Assembly: GCA_946623875.1 (NCBI GenBank)
Contig: CAMORO010000001.1
Span: 1-64,000 of the forward strand
Length of the DNA: 64,000 nucleotides
Direction of reading: 5' to 3'
DNA from: an uncultured Lachnospiraceae bacterium
GTDB lineage: Bacteria; Bacillota; Clostridia; Lachnospirales; Lachnospiraceae
Shown here: positions 51,484 through 59,666 of the stretch, in pieces
Position numbering within the stretch: the stretch's first letter is position 1
Layout of the letters: each line of letters opens with the position of its first letter
The notes under the pieces: generated by a model
The model's input: only the letters and a program-made list of their open reading frames with translations
Databases searched by the model: none
What the model was told of the DNA's origin: nothing
Program-made: the position numbers and the translations under genes

Positions 51484-52968
51484 ATGAGCACAGTTAATAC
51501 ATTTGATGATCAATATCATATTGCTGTTTCCGAAAAACTCCTTGAATTTATCGATGCTTCACCGTCATGCTATCACGCTGTTGCGGGTATAAAGGACATG
51601 CTGTCGGATTATACGGAGCTTAGGGAGCAGGACGAATGGTCACTCAGGCCGGGGCAGGGCTATTATGTTGTCAGGAATTCTTCATCAATAATTGCTTTTC
51701 GGATACCCGCCGATACAGATCCGGTCACAACGGATAACACAGATATGCCTGCTTTCCTTATCAGTGCGGCGCACAGTGATTCCCCTGCCTTTAAGCTGAA
51801 ACCCGGCTGCGAAATGGATGTTGAGAAACATTATACCAGACTTAATGTCGAAAAATACGGCGGCATGATCATGTCATCCTGGTTCGACCGTCCCTTATCG
51901 GTGGCCGGAAGAGTTTTTACAGATGAAAACGGCTCAATTACCGAACATCTTATCAACATCGACAGGGATCTGCTCATAATCCCTTCTGTTGCCATACATA
52001 TGAACCGTGATATAAATGACGGATATAAATACAATGCACAGAAAGATATGCTGCCTCTTTTTGCTGCCTACATACCCGAAACCGGTAAACACGGAACAAA
52101 CACGGAAGATGCTTCCGGCTCCGTAATAAATGACAGGGAAACCGATAGAGCATCACAAGAAGGTATTCTTATCGATATTATCGCACGCGAAGCGGGTATA
52201 CCTGCCGATTCGATCCTTGGCTCAGACCTGTTCATTTATCCGAGAGTCAGAGGAACCTTCCTTGGACATAACAGTGAGCTCATCGCAAGCAGGGCACTTG
52301 ATGACCTGCAGTGCGCCTTCGCACTTATCCGGGGATTTGTAAGTTCGGAAGACGGCTCGGAAAGAGATAAGATCAATGACGATCTTTCCATCGGTACGTA
52401 TATTGAGAGAAAAACCGGTCCGGCAAAAAACAAAACAGGATTTAATATTCCTGTATGTGCCGTGTTTGATAATGAAGAAACCGGAAGCCTCTCAAAACAG
52501 GGAGCAGACTCCACTTTCCTTTACGATACCTTATCAAGGATTGCCGACTGCCTTGGATATGATCATATACAGCTAAGACGCATGCTTGCAAACAGCTTCA
52601 TGATATCGGCCGACAATGCGCATGCTGTCCATCCCAATCATCCCGAGTACGCGGATCCCACAAACCGTCCGTATCTCAACGGCGGTATAGTAATTAAATA
52701 CAACGCTTCACAGAAATATACGACCGACGGTAATTCGGAAGCCCGTCTGCGTAAGCTGTGCAGACAGGCCGGCGTGCCTGTTCAGACCTACGTAAACAGG
52801 TCGGACATAGCAGGCGGCTCCACCCTTGGTAATCTGTCCAACCGTCATGTCTCTGTTCCTACCGTGGATATAGGACTGCCCCAGCTTTCGATGCACAGTT
52901 GCTTCGAAACTGCCGGGGCATATGATACTGAGTATATGATCAGGCTTATACGTGAATTCTATGATTAA
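51484..52968 (+). CDS. M18-family aminopeptidase
   Basis: A 494-residue zinc aminopeptidase of the aspartyl aminopeptidase (ApeB/LAP4) family. I start at 51484 (MSTVNTFDDQYHIAVSEKLL); the 20 residues added by the longer frame have no RBS and do not fit. Metal and catalytic motifs appear in order: LISAAHSDSPAFKLKP, ASRALDDLQCAFALI, VFDNEETGSLSKQGADS, FMISADNAHAVHPNHPEYAD and the C-terminal LSMHSCFETAGAYD. The family forms large tetrahedral dodecamers and removes N-terminal acidic residues from peptides. An ~20-residue polar insertion around residues 205-225 is unusual. Its promoter suggests leaderless translation. Confidence 0.93.
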   Translation: MSTVNTFDDQYHIAVSEKLLEFIDASPSCYHAVAGIKDMLSDYTELREQDEWSLRPGQGYYVVRNSSSIIAFRIPADTDPVTTDNTDMPAFLISAAHSDSPAFKLKPGCEMDVEKHYTRLNVEKYGGMIMSSWFDRPLSVAGRVFTDENGSITEHLINIDRDLLIIPSVAIHMNRDINDGYKYNAQKDMLPLFAAYIPETGKHGTNTEDASGSVINDRETDRASQEGILIDIIAREAGIPADSILGSDLFIYPRVRGTFLGHNSELIASRALDDLQCAFALIRGFVSSEDGSERDKINDDLSIGTYIERKTGPAKNKTGFNIPVCAVFDNEETGSLSKQGADSTFLYDTLSRIADCLGYDHIQLRRMLANSFMISADNAHAVHPNHPEYADPTNRPYLNGGIVIKYNASQKYTTDGNSEARLRKLCRQAGVPVQTYVNRSDIAGGSTLGNLSNRHVSVPTVDIGLPQLSMHSCFETAGAYDTEYMIRLIREFYD

Positions 52969-52975
52969 TATATGT

Positions 52976-53134
52976 TGATATTGTAACTATTCAGAACAGG
53001 CTCAAAATACTTCGTATTTTTCGCTGTTTTGGATTCATCCAATACATAAATTTATAAAATATGCTGTTTATATGCAAGCATGACACATCATATTTTAAAA
53101 TTTATGTGCTGTTCTGAATAGTTACCTGATATTG
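52976..53134. repeat. Structured inverted element flanked by an 8-bp direct repeat (copy 2)
   Basis: Terminal inverted repeats GTAACTATTCAGAACAG (52983-52999) and its exact reverse complement (53109-53125) enclose three hairpins. B: AAAATAC TTC GTATTTT within 53001-53023. C: TTGGA TTCA TCCAA. D: a long AT-rich imperfect stem, 53045-53063 with 53089-53106, whose loop contains ATGCAAGCATG (53072-53082). Both ends are flanked by TGATATTG (52976-52983; 53127-53134), a candidate target-site duplication. The element fills the gap between the convergent M18 and bioY genes. Confidence 0.72.
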
Positions 53135-53144
53135 CTGACTTTAC

Positions 53145-53711
53145 TTATGCGGCTTTGTTTACCGCAGCAACACCGACTCTCTTAAGTGCCTTCCTTACCG
53201 GCACTCCCACAGCTATCGCGACCACCATCTTAACTATGTCCATTGGAATGAAGGGGATAACGCCTGCTGCCAGTGCCGCATTAAATGTCATTCCCGCCGA
53301 TACCGCAAGCCATACGGTTCCAAGAGTATAACAGACCGCCACTCCAATGATCATACCCACCGCATGCATATACGGCTTATCTTCGAACTTATCTATAAAC
53401 AGTCCCGTAAAGAATGCAACCGCAATATATCCGATGATATATCCGCCTGTGGGACCGAAGAGCTTCTGAGGTCCTCCGGTGAAGTTGGCCATTACGGGTA
53501 CTCCCACAAGTCCTATAAGTATATAGAGTACGCAGGCAACCGTTCCCCATTTGGCACCGAGCACATAAGCCGCAAGGTATATTCCAAGGATCGCAAGCGA
53601 GATCGGTACCGGACTTACCGGTATATTTAACGACAAAGGCCCCAGCACGCATATCACTGCGGTCGCCAGGCCTATGTAACACATTTTCCTTACTTTTGAA
53701 TTTGTTTCCAT
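53145..53711 (-). CDS. bioY: Biotin transporter substrate-binding component BioY
   Basis: A 188-residue membrane protein with six hydrophobic segments. It carries the BioY signature region (VPISLAILGIYLAAYVLGAK; VGVPVMANFTGGPQKLFGPT; GGYIIGYIAVAFFTGLFID). It is the S-component of an energy-coupling-factor transporter for biotin; the shared EcfAA'T module is not in the window. The gene is monocistronic, with a promoter whose -10 overlaps a dyad resembling BirA half-sites, as expected for biotin-repressed uptake. AAGAGG lies nine bases before the ATG. No biotin-synthesis genes are nearby. Confidence 0.94.
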   Translation of the reverse strand: METNSKVRKMCYIGLATAVICVLGPLSLNIPVSPVPISLAILGIYLAAYVLGAKWGTVACVLYILIGLVGVPVMANFTGGPQKLFGPTGGYIIGYIAVAFFTGLFIDKFEDKPYMHAVGMIIGVAVCYTLGTVWLAVSAGMTFNAALAAGVIPFIPMDIVKMVVAIAVGVPVRKALKRVGVAAVNKAA

Positions 53712-53764
53712 GATCGTAAACCTCTTTTCTCAAGACATTGGTATGGTTCTTTTGCCTTGTTTAA

Positions 53765-53809
53765 TTGTCAACCTGCATCAAGTTTACAATCATACGGATA
53801 AAATGTCAA
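53765..53809 (-). promoter_or_regulatory. bioY promoter with overlapping BirA-like dyad
   Basis: On the minus strand TTGACA (53804-53809), 17 bases, TAAACT (53781-53786). Half-sites TTGTCAACC (53765-53773) and AGTTTACAA (53781-53789) form an inverted pair covering the -10. The half-sites look like BirA boxes, but the 7-base spacer is shorter than the usual 13-16, so regulator identity is uncertain. A second dyad (CGGATAA/TTATCCG) lies around the -35. Confidence 0.5.
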
Positions 53810-53822
53810 TACTTATCCGTGC

Positions 53823-55349
53823 CTACTCCGCTCCGTTTCTTACTGCTTCGGCATGTTCCTTCTGTATTTCGGGATCATATGAAAGTATCGGCTCAATATC
53901 CTTCCCCTTTATCCTTCGGTCAATATAGTTGTTTGTAAGCTTCACAACCAACGGAGTTAATGAAAGCACGCCTATAAGGTTGGGGATCATCATGAGACCG
54001 TTGAAGGTATCCGAGATATCCCATGCGAGCGTGGATGTCATAACGGCTCCCGCAATCATCATTAAAACAAAGATCATCCTGTACACTCTGGCACCCTTGA
54101 CTCCGAAAAGGTATTCCACTGCCTTGGAACCGTAGTGTGACCATCCCATTATGGTAGTGAATGCAAACAGAAGGATCGCGACGGCAACAAACCATTCACC
54201 GCCCTTGCCGAATACCGAGCCGAATGACTTGGCTACCAGTGTTGCATCATTGGTTCCTTCAGCCACGAGACCCGTATCAAGATCGATCGCTCCCGAAGAC
54301 AGTACCACGAGTGCAGTCATTGTGCATATTATTATGGTATCGGCAAATACTTCGAATATTCCCCAGAGACCCTGCTTAACAGGTTCCTTTACATTGGAAT
54401 TGCTGTGTACCATTACCGAAGAACCAAGACCGGCTTCATTGGAGAACACACCTCTCTTACATCCACTCTTGATCGTGTTCATGGCCACCTGTATCGCTGT
54501 TCCGGCAACACCGCCGGCAAGCGCCCTTGGCCCGAACGCAAACCTGAATATCGCCGCAAGCATGGCAAACAGATTTTCAATATTCATTGAAACTATCGCA
54601 ATCGCACCGACAATGTATGCAATTGCCATAAACGGAACTATCTTCTCGGCAAAGGAAGCTATCCTCTCAAGACCACCGAGGATAATAACCGCACCAAGCA
54701 GCATGAGTGAAATACCGATTATCCAGTTAACTATTGATACCCCGGCTATGACTACAGGATCGACATGCGAAAAGAAAGCCGATTCAATGTTAAGTGTGAT
54801 CTTATTGATCTGTGCCATATTCCCTATACCAAAGGAAGCCAGTATCGTAAAGCAGGCAAAGATCACTGCGAGCGCCTTACCTATGTGCTTACATCCCTTG
54901 TACGAACCAAGACCGTCACTCAGATAATACATGGCTCCGCCTGACCATTCACCCTCGCTGTTCCTTCTCCGGTAATAGATACCCAGGATATTCTCCGAAT
55001 AATTGGTCATCATACCAAGTATTGCAGCAATCCACATCCAGAAAACAGCGCCCGGACCACCCACACAGATAGCTGCCGCAACACCTGCGATATTACCCGT
55101 TCCCACCGTTGCGGCAAGTGCCGTACACAATGCCTGGAACTGAGATACGGATCCTTCCTCATCCTTAACATGCGAATCCTCATTGAACAGCATTCCGATG
55201 GTTCTGCCAATCCAGTGTCTTATGTGAGTTATCTGAAATGCCTTGGTGATTATAGTACATATAAGTCCGGTACCAAGAAGCAGGATAAGACCAAACCAAC
55301 CCCATGCAAAACCGTTAACAGTATCATTGATTCTTACTATAGTATCCAT
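53823..55349 (-). CDS. Sodium:alanine symporter (AGCS family)
   Basis: A 508-residue membrane transporter with about 11 helices. Family motifs include LCTALAATVGTGNIAGVAAA, GPGAVFWMWIAAILGMMTNY, SGGAMYYLSDGLG and CKRGVFSNEAGLGSSVMVHS, all typical of the AGCS family (AlsT/DagA). It imports alanine, glycine or related small neutral amino acids with sodium. GAGGA precedes the ATG at 55349. It is 45 bases downstream of the acyl-CoA ligase stop and may share its transcript, though no functional link is obvious. The bioY promoter begins right after its stop. Confidence 0.93.
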   Translation of the reverse strand: MDTIVRINDTVNGFAWGWFGLILLLGTGLICTIITKAFQITHIRHWIGRTIGMLFNEDSHVKDEEGSVSQFQALCTALAATVGTGNIAGVAAAICVGGPGAVFWMWIAAILGMMTNYSENILGIYYRRRNSEGEWSGGAMYYLSDGLGSYKGCKHIGKALAVIFACFTILASFGIGNMAQINKITLNIESAFFSHVDPVVIAGVSIVNWIIGISLMLLGAVIILGGLERIASFAEKIVPFMAIAYIVGAIAIVSMNIENLFAMLAAIFRFAFGPRALAGGVAGTAIQVAMNTIKSGCKRGVFSNEAGLGSSVMVHSNSNVKEPVKQGLWGIFEVFADTIIICTMTALVVLSSGAIDLDTGLVAEGTNDATLVAKSFGSVFGKGGEWFVAVAILLFAFTTIMGWSHYGSKAVEYLFGVKGARVYRMIFVLMMIAGAVMTSTLAWDISDTFNGLMMIPNLIGVLSLTPLVVKLTNNYIDRRIKGKDIEPILSYDPEIQKEHAEAVRNGAE

Positions 55350-55394
55350 TATTATTCCTCATCCTGAATTGTCACATCAGTTCTTGACAACATC

Positions 55395-57029
55395 CTATGA
55401 TTCATTCTGGCTCTCAACCAGTCTGTTTGAGCCATAACGCTCGCGAAGCTTGGGCTTCTCGATCTTACCGGTAGGATTCCTCGGTATATCCGCGAAGATG
55501 ATTTTCCTCGGCCTCTTATACCTTGGAAGCTTGAGACAGTACTCATCCATCTCTTCCTCTGTCATGGTGACACCTTCCTTAAGTTCTATGATGGCACAGC
55601 TCACCTCTCCGAGACGTTTGTCGGGAATACCTATAACAGCAACGTCATGCACATTCTTGTTGGTACGGATGAAATCCTCGATCTGTACGGGATACAGGTT
55701 CTCACCACCGCTTATGATGACATCCTTCTTGCGGTCTACAAGCAGAATGAAGCCGTCCTCATCCGCCATGGCCATATCTCCCGTATACAGCCAGCCGTCC
55801 TTCAATACCTCGGCCGTTGCCTTGGGATCGTTATAGTATTCCTCCATCACACCGGGACCCTTGACTATAAGCTCACCTACATCTCCCTGCCTGACCGGCT
55901 CGCCGTTCTCATTCACTATTTTGGCTTCCCAGCCAAAACCTGCCTTTCCAATGCAGCCTACCTTATGTATGTTCTCAACACCCAGATGTACGCAGCCCGG
56001 CCCTATCGATTCGGACAGACCGTAATTGGTATCGTACTGATGATTGGGGAATACTTCCTTCCATTTCTTAATAAGCGACTTCGGAACCGGCTGGGCTCCT
56101 ATATGCATGAGCCTCCACCGGCTCAGATCATAATCACTTAATTTGACCCTTCCGCTGTCTATCGCCTCCAATATATCCTGTGCCCACGGAACCAGCAGCC
56201 ACACTATCGTGCACTTTTCCTTGGATACCGCTTCCAGTATGACTTCAGGCTTGGTACCCTTAAGAAGTACTGCCTTGCTTCCTGAAAGGAGCGAACCGAA
56301 CCAGTGCATCTTGGCACCCGTATGATACAGAGGAGGAATACAAAGGAATACATCATCCCTTGTCTGTCCGTGATGGTTCTGCTCAACCCTGCAGGAATGC
56401 ATGAGCGATCTGTGCTTATGAAGTATCGCCTTCGGAAATCCCGTTGTTCCCGACGAGAAATAGATAGCCGCATAATCATCATCCGTTATTTCGACCTTAG
56501 GCTTTCTGGAGCTGCAGTTGTTTGCCAGTGTCTGATAGTCATCGGCAAACTCGGGACAGTTCTCACCCACATATATGAGCAGCCTCTTTATCATAAGCTC
56601 GTCCGCTATATCCTCTATACGTCCGACAAACTCCGGTCCGAACACAAGCACATCAATCTCGGCAAGCTTGGCGCAATAGAGTATTTCATCGGATGCATAT
56701 CTGAAGTTAAAAGGAACAGCGATCGCTCCCGTCTTAAGTACTCCGAAATATATAGGCAGCCATTCAAGACAGTTCATCAGAAGGATTCCTACCTTATCAC
56801 CCTTCTTGATCCCCCTGCTTATAAGCAGATTTGCAAAACGGTTAGCCTTCTCGTCAAATACACTCCATGTGATCGTACGACGGTACGGTTCCCTGGGATT
56901 GGATTCGATCAGATCATAATCCTTCCAGGTCTTACGTCTGTCCTCCTTAATCTCGGGATTCAGTTCCACAAGACACGTATCATCTCCATAGAGTTCCGCA
57001 TTTCTTTCCAATAATTCAGTGATCGGCAT
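55395..57029 (-). CDS. AMP-forming acyl-CoA (or acyl-ACP) ligase
   Basis: A 544-residue ANL-superfamily adenylating enzyme. The P-loop AAIYFSSGTTGFPKAILHKH, the A5 region YDTNYGLSESIGPG, GWLYTGDMAMADEDGFILLV with DRKKDVIISGGENLYP, and the C-terminal catalytic lysine in RNPTGKIEKPKLRERYG are all present. No carrier domain is attached. It activates a carboxylic acid as the adenylate and loads CoA or a carrier protein; chain length and substrate are not readable. A stand-alone acyl carrier protein and a MaoC-like gene lie 2-3 kb upstream, so functional coupling is possible. AAGGAGAGG precedes the start. Confidence 0.9.
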   Translation of the reverse strand: MPITELLERNAELYGDDTCLVELNPEIKEDRRKTWKDYDLIESNPREPYRRTITWSVFDEKANRFANLLISRGIKKGDKVGILLMNCLEWLPIYFGVLKTGAIAVPFNFRYASDEILYCAKLAEIDVLVFGPEFVGRIEDIADELMIKRLLIYVGENCPEFADDYQTLANNCSSRKPKVEITDDDYAAIYFSSGTTGFPKAILHKHRSLMHSCRVEQNHHGQTRDDVFLCIPPLYHTGAKMHWFGSLLSGSKAVLLKGTKPEVILEAVSKEKCTIVWLLVPWAQDILEAIDSGRVKLSDYDLSRWRLMHIGAQPVPKSLIKKWKEVFPNHQYDTNYGLSESIGPGCVHLGVENIHKVGCIGKAGFGWEAKIVNENGEPVRQGDVGELIVKGPGVMEEYYNDPKATAEVLKDGWLYTGDMAMADEDGFILLVDRKKDVIISGGENLYPVQIEDFIRTNKNVHDVAVIGIPDKRLGEVSCAIIELKEGVTMTEEEMDEYCLKLPRYKRPRKIIFADIPRNPTGKIEKPKLRERYGSNRLVESQNES

Positions 57030-57165
57030 TTTTCCTCTCCTTAATAATCAACTTCTTATCTGTATCTGTGAATAAAGTCACACTAAAATAGCTTATCACT
57101 TTCTTTTTTTTATATCAAGTTATTAGACATGATTTATGTTTTTATGACTTTCCTGTAAAATACAG

Positions 57166-57196
57166 AAAGCCGACCACCTCTTCGGCAGTCGGCCTT
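57166..57196 (-). terminator. Terminator of the rpsF-ssb-rpsR operon
   Basis: A GCCGAC/GTCGGC stem (57169-57174 with 57188-57193), 26 bases past the rpsR stop, with further GC pairing in its loop. It is followed on the minus strand by TTTCTGTATTTT. Confidence 0.8.
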
Positions 57197-57221
57197 CTAT
57201 ACTTATAACTGATGATAGCTG

Positions 57222-57497
57222 TCAATCCTGAACATAAGGCATGATAGCTACGTGGCGGGCTCTCTTTACAGCAACTGTAAGTGCCCTCTGATGCTTGGCG
57301 CAGGTTCCTGTGATCCTGCGGGGAAGTATCTTGCCTCTTTCGGAAACAAACTTCCTGAGTGTAGCTGCATCCTTGTAATCAATGTTCGTATCCTTGCCGC
57401 AGAAAGCACAAACCTTCTTTCTTCTGCGGATACCGCCTCTTCTCCTCATCGGAGAATCAGCTCTGTCATTATCACCCTGTGGTCTATTGTAAGCCAT
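57222..57497 (-). CDS. rpsR: 30S ribosomal protein S18
   Basis: A 91-residue bS18. The N-terminal extension is basic ([20 protein letters not shown]), and the conserved core reads [20 protein letters not shown] and [20 protein letters not shown]. The CAFC pair plus later residues suggest the zinc-type (C+) form at least in part. It binds 16S rRNA as a heterodimer with S6, whose gene is the first of the same operon. GGAGG precedes the start. Confidence 0.97.
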   Translation of the reverse strand: MAYNRPQGDNDRADSPMRRRGGIRRRKKVCAFCGKDTNIDYKDAATLRKFVSERGKILPRRITGTCAKHQRALTVAVKRARHVAIMPYVQD

Positions 57498-57523
57498 TTT
57501 GGTTACCTCCTGGTATCACTGTC

Positions 57524-57967
57524 TTATGTGAACGGTAACTCCTCGTCTATTCCGTCGGGAATATTCATGAAGCCGTCCCCCGGATCTGCTGCCTGAGCAT
57601 TGTCTATCGGAGTAAAGCCTGTATTTGCGACCTCTCCGGCTGCATTCTTGCTCTCAGCAAACTCCTGTTCATCAATAACTACATCGGTGGTATATACCTT
57701 CTGACCTTCCTTGTTTGTGTAGCTGCCGGTCTGTATCCTTCCGGTAACGGCAATCTTCACGCCCTTCCTTAAATACTTCTCAGCGAACTCACCCTGTCTG
57801 CCAAATGCTACGCAGTTGATGAAATCAGCCGTCTGGTCATCACCGTTTCTCTTAAACCTTCTGTCAACCGCAAGTGTATATCTTGCTACTGCGGTTGAGC
57901 TGTCTCCCGAAGAATATCTCACATCGGGATCACGCGTTAATCTGCCCATCAGAATAACTTTGTTCAT
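57524..57967 (-). CDS. ssb: Single-stranded DNA-binding protein
   Basis: A 147-residue OB-fold protein (MNKVILMGRLTRDPDVRYSS; DFINCVAFGRQGEFAEKYLR; VTGRIQTGSYTNKEGQKVYT) with a disordered Asp/Ala/Gly linker and the acidic protein-interaction tip DEELPFT. It coats single-stranded DNA and recruits repair and replication factors. It lies between rpsF and rpsR as in most Firmicutes; the upstream gap to rpsF is 17 bases. Confidence 0.97.
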   Translation of the reverse strand: MNKVILMGRLTRDPDVRYSSGDSSTAVARYTLAVDRRFKRNGDDQTADFINCVAFGRQGEFAEKYLRKGVKIAVTGRIQTGSYTNKEGQKVYTTDVVIDEQEFAESKNAAGEVANTGFTPIDNAQAADPGDGFMNIPDGIDEELPFT

Positions 57968-57984
57968 AATATACTCTCTTTCTA

Positions 57985-58272
57985 TTATGCCTCTGCCTTA
58001 ACGCATAAGTATCTGATAACGTTTTCCATAATGCGCACACGATTCTCGATTTCGATGGGAGCTGTTGTATCAGCTTCGAAATGGATGAAGTAGTAGTAAG
58101 CTTCTTTCATCTTCCGGATCTCATAAGCTAACTTCTTCTTACCCCATTCGTCGATGTCTGTTACAGTGCCACCGAACCGGGTAATGTACTTCTGTACCTT
58201 CTCGAGTGCGGCTGCTCTCTCGTCATCTTCGATCTTAGCACTAAGAACAACGCATAATTCATACTTGTTCAT
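57985..58272 (-). CDS. rpsF: 30S ribosomal protein S6
   Basis: A 95-residue bS6 (MNKYELCVVLSAKIEDDERA; VTDIDEWGKKKLAYEIRKMK; EAYYYFIHFEADTTAPIEIE). First gene of the rpsF-ssb-rpsR operon. AAAGGAGG lies before the ATG. The predicted promoter and 90-base leader may carry an S6:S18-binding autoregulatory hairpin, known in many bacteria for this operon. Confidence 0.97.
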   Translation of the reverse strand: MNKYELCVVLSAKIEDDERAAALEKVQKYITRFGGTVTDIDEWGKKKLAYEIRKMKEAYYYFIHFEADTTAPIEIENRVRIMENVIRYLCVKAEA

Positions 58273-58362
58273 GCCAGTACCTCCTTTCGGTCTTAGGCCT
58301 CATCCCATGGATGAAGCAAGGATTAATGGGTGACGGATATCCCGTCAACACTTGTATCACGA
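58273..58362 (-). promoter_or_regulatory. rpsF leader with two hairpins (candidate S6:S18 site)
   Basis: The leader RNA can form TGACGG GATAT CCGTCA (58331-58347) and TCATCC/GGATGA (58300-58314). S6:S18 autoregulatory leaders contain an exposed CCG; a CCG is present here but mostly paired in the first hairpin, so the match is tentative. Confidence 0.35.
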
Positions 58363-58368
58363 GTAAAA

Positions 58369-58397
58369 ATGATAACATATATCAATGTGATTTTCAA
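58369..58397 (-). promoter_or_regulatory. Predicted promoter of the rpsF operon
   Basis: On the minus strand TTGAAA (58392-58397), 17 bases, TATCAT (58369-58374), start near 58362. Confidence 0.65.
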
Positions 58398-58443
58398 GCA
58401 TATTTTTCAGTCCTCCTATTTATAGGATGACAAAAGGGGCGGA

Positions 58444-59166
58444 TCAGCAGCTTATCTGACCCAGCACCTCTCCGATACTTCCGTTTATCACAAGGTCAGC
58501 CTTCTTGTCCATGGGCGTTGATGATTTGTTTATAAGCACGAGCTTATTTCCACGATAGTAATTGATCAGGCCTGCTGCCGGATACACTGCCAGGGATGTT
58601 CCGCCGATAATGAGCATATCCGCCTTACTTATATGATCTATGGATCTGCTCATGATACTGTTGTCAAGACCCTCCTCATACAGTACAACATCGGGTTTTA
58701 CCGGGCCGCCGCATTCATCGCATTTGGGAACGCCCTCTGTTTCGATTATGTAGTTGATATCAAAGAACTTGTGGCAGTGCTCACAGTAATTGCGCAGTGT
58801 ACTTCCGTGAAGCTCAAGCACTTCCTTTGAACCGGCTGCCTGATGAAGTCCGTCTATATTCTGTGTCACAACAGCTTTAAGCTTACCCTTCTCTTCAAGC
58901 TCGGCCAGCTTAAGATGAGCCTTGTTCGGCTTAGCCGTCGTGCATATCAGCTTGTCCCTGTAGAATCTGTAGAACTCCGCTGTCCTGGCTCTGTAAAAAG
59001 TGTGCGAAAGAATTGTTTCCGGCGGATAGTCATACTTCTGATTGTACAGTCCGTCCACACTCCTGAAATCAGGAATTCCGCTCTCGGTGGACACTCCGGC
59101 TCCTCCGAAAAATACAATGTAATTACTCTCATCGATCCATTCCTGCAGCTTTTCAATTTCTTTCAT
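58444..59166 (-). CDS. cobB: NAD-dependent protein deacylase (sirtuin)
   Basis: A 240-residue Sir2-family enzyme. Start at 59166 (MKEIEKLQEWIDESNYIVFF) with a perfect AAAGGAGGG upstream; the longer frame overlaps the MaoC gene. NAD-binding GAGVSTESGIPDFRS, TQNIDGLHQAAG, catalytic ELHGST and the zinc ribbon CEHC...CDEC are intact, followed by IIGGTSLAVYPAAGL. It removes acyl groups from lysine using NAD. It is 52 bases downstream of the MaoC-like gene; a shared transcript with acyl-carrier genes is possible. Confidence 0.93.
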   Translation of the reverse strand: MKEIEKLQEWIDESNYIVFFGGAGVSTESGIPDFRSVDGLYNQKYDYPPETILSHTFYRARTAEFYRFYRDKLICTTAKPNKAHLKLAELEEKGKLKAVVTQNIDGLHQAAGSKEVLELHGSTLRNYCEHCHKFFDINYIIETEGVPKCDECGGPVKPDVVLYEEGLDNSIMSRSIDHISKADMLIIGGTSLAVYPAAGLINYYRGNKLVLINKSSTPMDKKADLVINGSIGEVLGQISC

Positions 59167-59218
59167 TGTAACCCTCCTTTGATCTTTTATAATATGCCCT
59201 ACACCCGATACACCTGCA

Positions 59219-59656
59219 TCAGGATCCCTTCTCATCAGCATCCCGCTCAATTCCTACCTGCATCTCCGCCTTGCATACCTTCTCACCATTTTGATTGCGT
59301 ATCACGACCTTTATTATAATAAGATTAAATGTATCATTCTTTTCGGCAACTGTTCCTTCTACTGTCAGTTCATCCCCGACATAAACGGCTCCGGAAAACT
59401 TCGTCTTAACACTGTGGATCAGTGAATGCTCTCCCGGAAGATATACTCCGGCAAGCGTTGACAGATATGATGCCGTCAGCATTCCGAATACCACACAGCG
59501 TTCATGTCCGTGCGCCCTGGCGTATTCCACATCCTTATGAAGCGGATTGATATCTCCGGTAATATCACGGAACTTATCCATCTCAGACTCCGTTATCCTT
59601 ACCTTAAATGATTCCTTATGCCCGACCTCAAGCTGTTCATACGTATATGTGTTCAT
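59219..59656 (-). CDS. MaoC-like (R)-specific hydratase/dehydratase
   Basis: A 145-residue single hot-dog-fold protein. The hydratase signature DKFRDITGDINPLHKDVEYA contains the catalytic Asp and His, followed by VVFGMLTASYLSTLAGVYLP and FSGAVYVGDELTVEGTVAEK. Members hydrate trans-2-enoyl-CoA or -ACP to (R)-3-hydroxyacyl thioesters or do the reverse. It lies 10 bases downstream of the acyl carrier protein gene, so an ACP-bound substrate is likely. AGGAG precedes the start. Confidence 0.88.
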   Translation of the reverse strand: MNTYTYEQLEVGHKESFKVRITESEMDKFRDITGDINPLHKDVEYARAHGHERCVVFGMLTASYLSTLAGVYLPGEHSLIHSVKTKFSGAVYVGDELTVEGTVAEKNDTFNLIIIKVVIRNQNGEKVCKAEMQVGIERDADEKGS

Positions 59657-59666
59657 TAAATAACTC

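Noticed and set aside
53827-53990. Possible frameshift at the C-terminus of the alanine symporter
   Set aside because: The frame is continuous to the stop at 53823 and the length is normal for the family.
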